DNA from: Caulobacteraceae bacterium
Lineage (GTDB): Bacteria; Pseudomonadota; Alphaproteobacteria; Caulobacterales; Aquidulcibacteraceae
NCBI GenBank assembly: GCA_016703335.1
Contig: JADJCG010000026.1
Location: 1-14,687, forward strand
DNA length: 14,687 nucleotides
Reading direction: 5' to 3'
A program made the position numbers and the translations under genes. Shown here piece by piece: positions 14,160 through 14,687 of this stretch (the first letter of the stretch is position 1; each line of letters begins with the position of its first letter). The notes under the pieces were generated by a model. The model was not told the DNA's origin and did no database searches. It saw nothing but the letters and a program-made list of their open reading frames with translations.

Positions 14160-14687
14160 TCAAGCACCCGGATACATGTGAAACAGCGGCTCGGAGCCTT
14201 TCACGGCGCGCGCGAAGGGGGGCCAGGCTTTGAGGCGTTCGAGATAAGCGGCGATACGCGGGAAGGCGCCGTCGAGTGGGATGTTGCGTGTGCCGTACCA
14301 AAGTGAGGGCGCGGCGGACGCATCGGCGAGTGTGAGGCTGTCGCCGACAATGAAGGCGCGGTCGCCAAGTTGCGCTTCGACGACGGTGTAGATTTTCCGG
14401 ACGGCGACCTTGGCCGCTTCAACGCCGATCGGGTCGTGCTGATCGTCCGGGCGCACCTTGTCCATCACGACCTTCGTCATCGTGGTGCCGATGGTATCGA
14501 ACAGGCGGTCCCAGCGGCGCACTTCGAGTGCGGTGTCGAAATCCTTCGGCACGAAGCGGACGCGGCCTGGATAGTATTGATCGAGATATTCAATGATCAC
14601 GCTGGTCTCGGTGATGATCCGATTGCGGTTGCTATCGACCAGCACGGGAAACGTGCCGAGCGGCCACTTCGCCAGAAAGTCCGGATA
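14160..14687 (-). CDS. Glutathione S-transferase family protein, partial at the right edge
   Basis: The reading frame continues past the right edge, so the N-terminus is missing. The visible part begins in the thioredoxin-like domain with YPDFLAKWPLGTFPVLVD and the glutathione-binding ITETSVIIEYLDQYYPG, then the helical domain with RWDRLFDTIGTTMTKVVMD and DRAFIVGDSLTLADASAA. A GTG at 14645 is internal and not the start. It is intact over its visible length, unlike the other GST gene in the window, and is distinct from it in sequence. It is the most upstream visible gene of the leftward SRPBCC operon. Confidence 0.88.
   Translation of the reverse strand, partial: YPDFLAKWPLGTFPVLVDSNRNRIITETSVIIEYLDQYYPGRVRFVPKDFDTALEVRRWDRLFDTIGTTMTKVVMDKVRPDDQHDPIGVEAAKVAVRKIYTVVEAQLGDRAFIVGDSLTLADASAAPSLWYGTRNIPLDGAFPRIAAYLERLKAWPPFARAVKGSEPLFHMYPGA

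Overview
The window looks like GC-rich alphaproteobacterial chromosome, possibly of the Caulobacterales/Hyphomonadales type. That placement rests on codon and gene style only and is weak. It divides into two parts. Positions 1 to about 4.9 kb are an accessory heavy-metal resistance segment ending in an AlpA-type regulator. From about 5.2 kb to the right end are ordinary chromosomal metabolic and housekeeping genes. No tRNA, rRNA, CRISPR array, transposase or integrase was seen.

Metal segment: a leftward operon starting at 2634 encodes an isoprenylcysteine-methyltransferase-like membrane protein, a CDF-type cation transporter, a small exported His/Cys protein and a CzcC/TolC-type outer-membrane efflux protein that runs off the left edge. 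An RND pump (CzcB/CzcA-like) would be expected further left. Divergent from it, a ZntR/CadR/PbrR-like MerR regulator is translationally coupled to a YnfA-like membrane protein. A second divergent pair follows: another MerR-family regulator (leftward) and a small two-helix MerT-like protein (rightward). Both divergent gaps carry a MerR-type promoter with a 19-bp spacer and the same TTGCTC -35 hexamer. An AlpA-family helix-turn-helix gene at 4423-4896 suggests the segment belongs to an integrative element.

Almost every gene between 1 and 4.2 kb is interrupted by one or more 1- or 2-base frameshifts, mostly in short G/C runs. The reconstructed frames contain no nonsense substitutions. This points either to sequencing or assembly error or to very recent inactivation. 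Only one further frameshift (a GST gene near 11.04 kb) was found in the remaining 10 kb.

Chromosomal part: an SCP2-type thiolase (+) converges on a carotenoid oxygenase (-). Then come a short-form 6-phosphogluconate dehydrogenase (-), 3-methyladenine DNA glycosylase I (+), a GST-SDR pair (-), an ArsC/YffB-like protein (+), and a tightly packed leftward operon: GST, three tandem SRPBCC/AHSA1 paralogs, a YciI-like protein and an alpha/beta hydrolase. I did not find a convincing undescribed system. The items most worth checking are the indel cluster, the metal-sensing locus with its small Cys-rich proteins, and the SRPBCC triplet operon.
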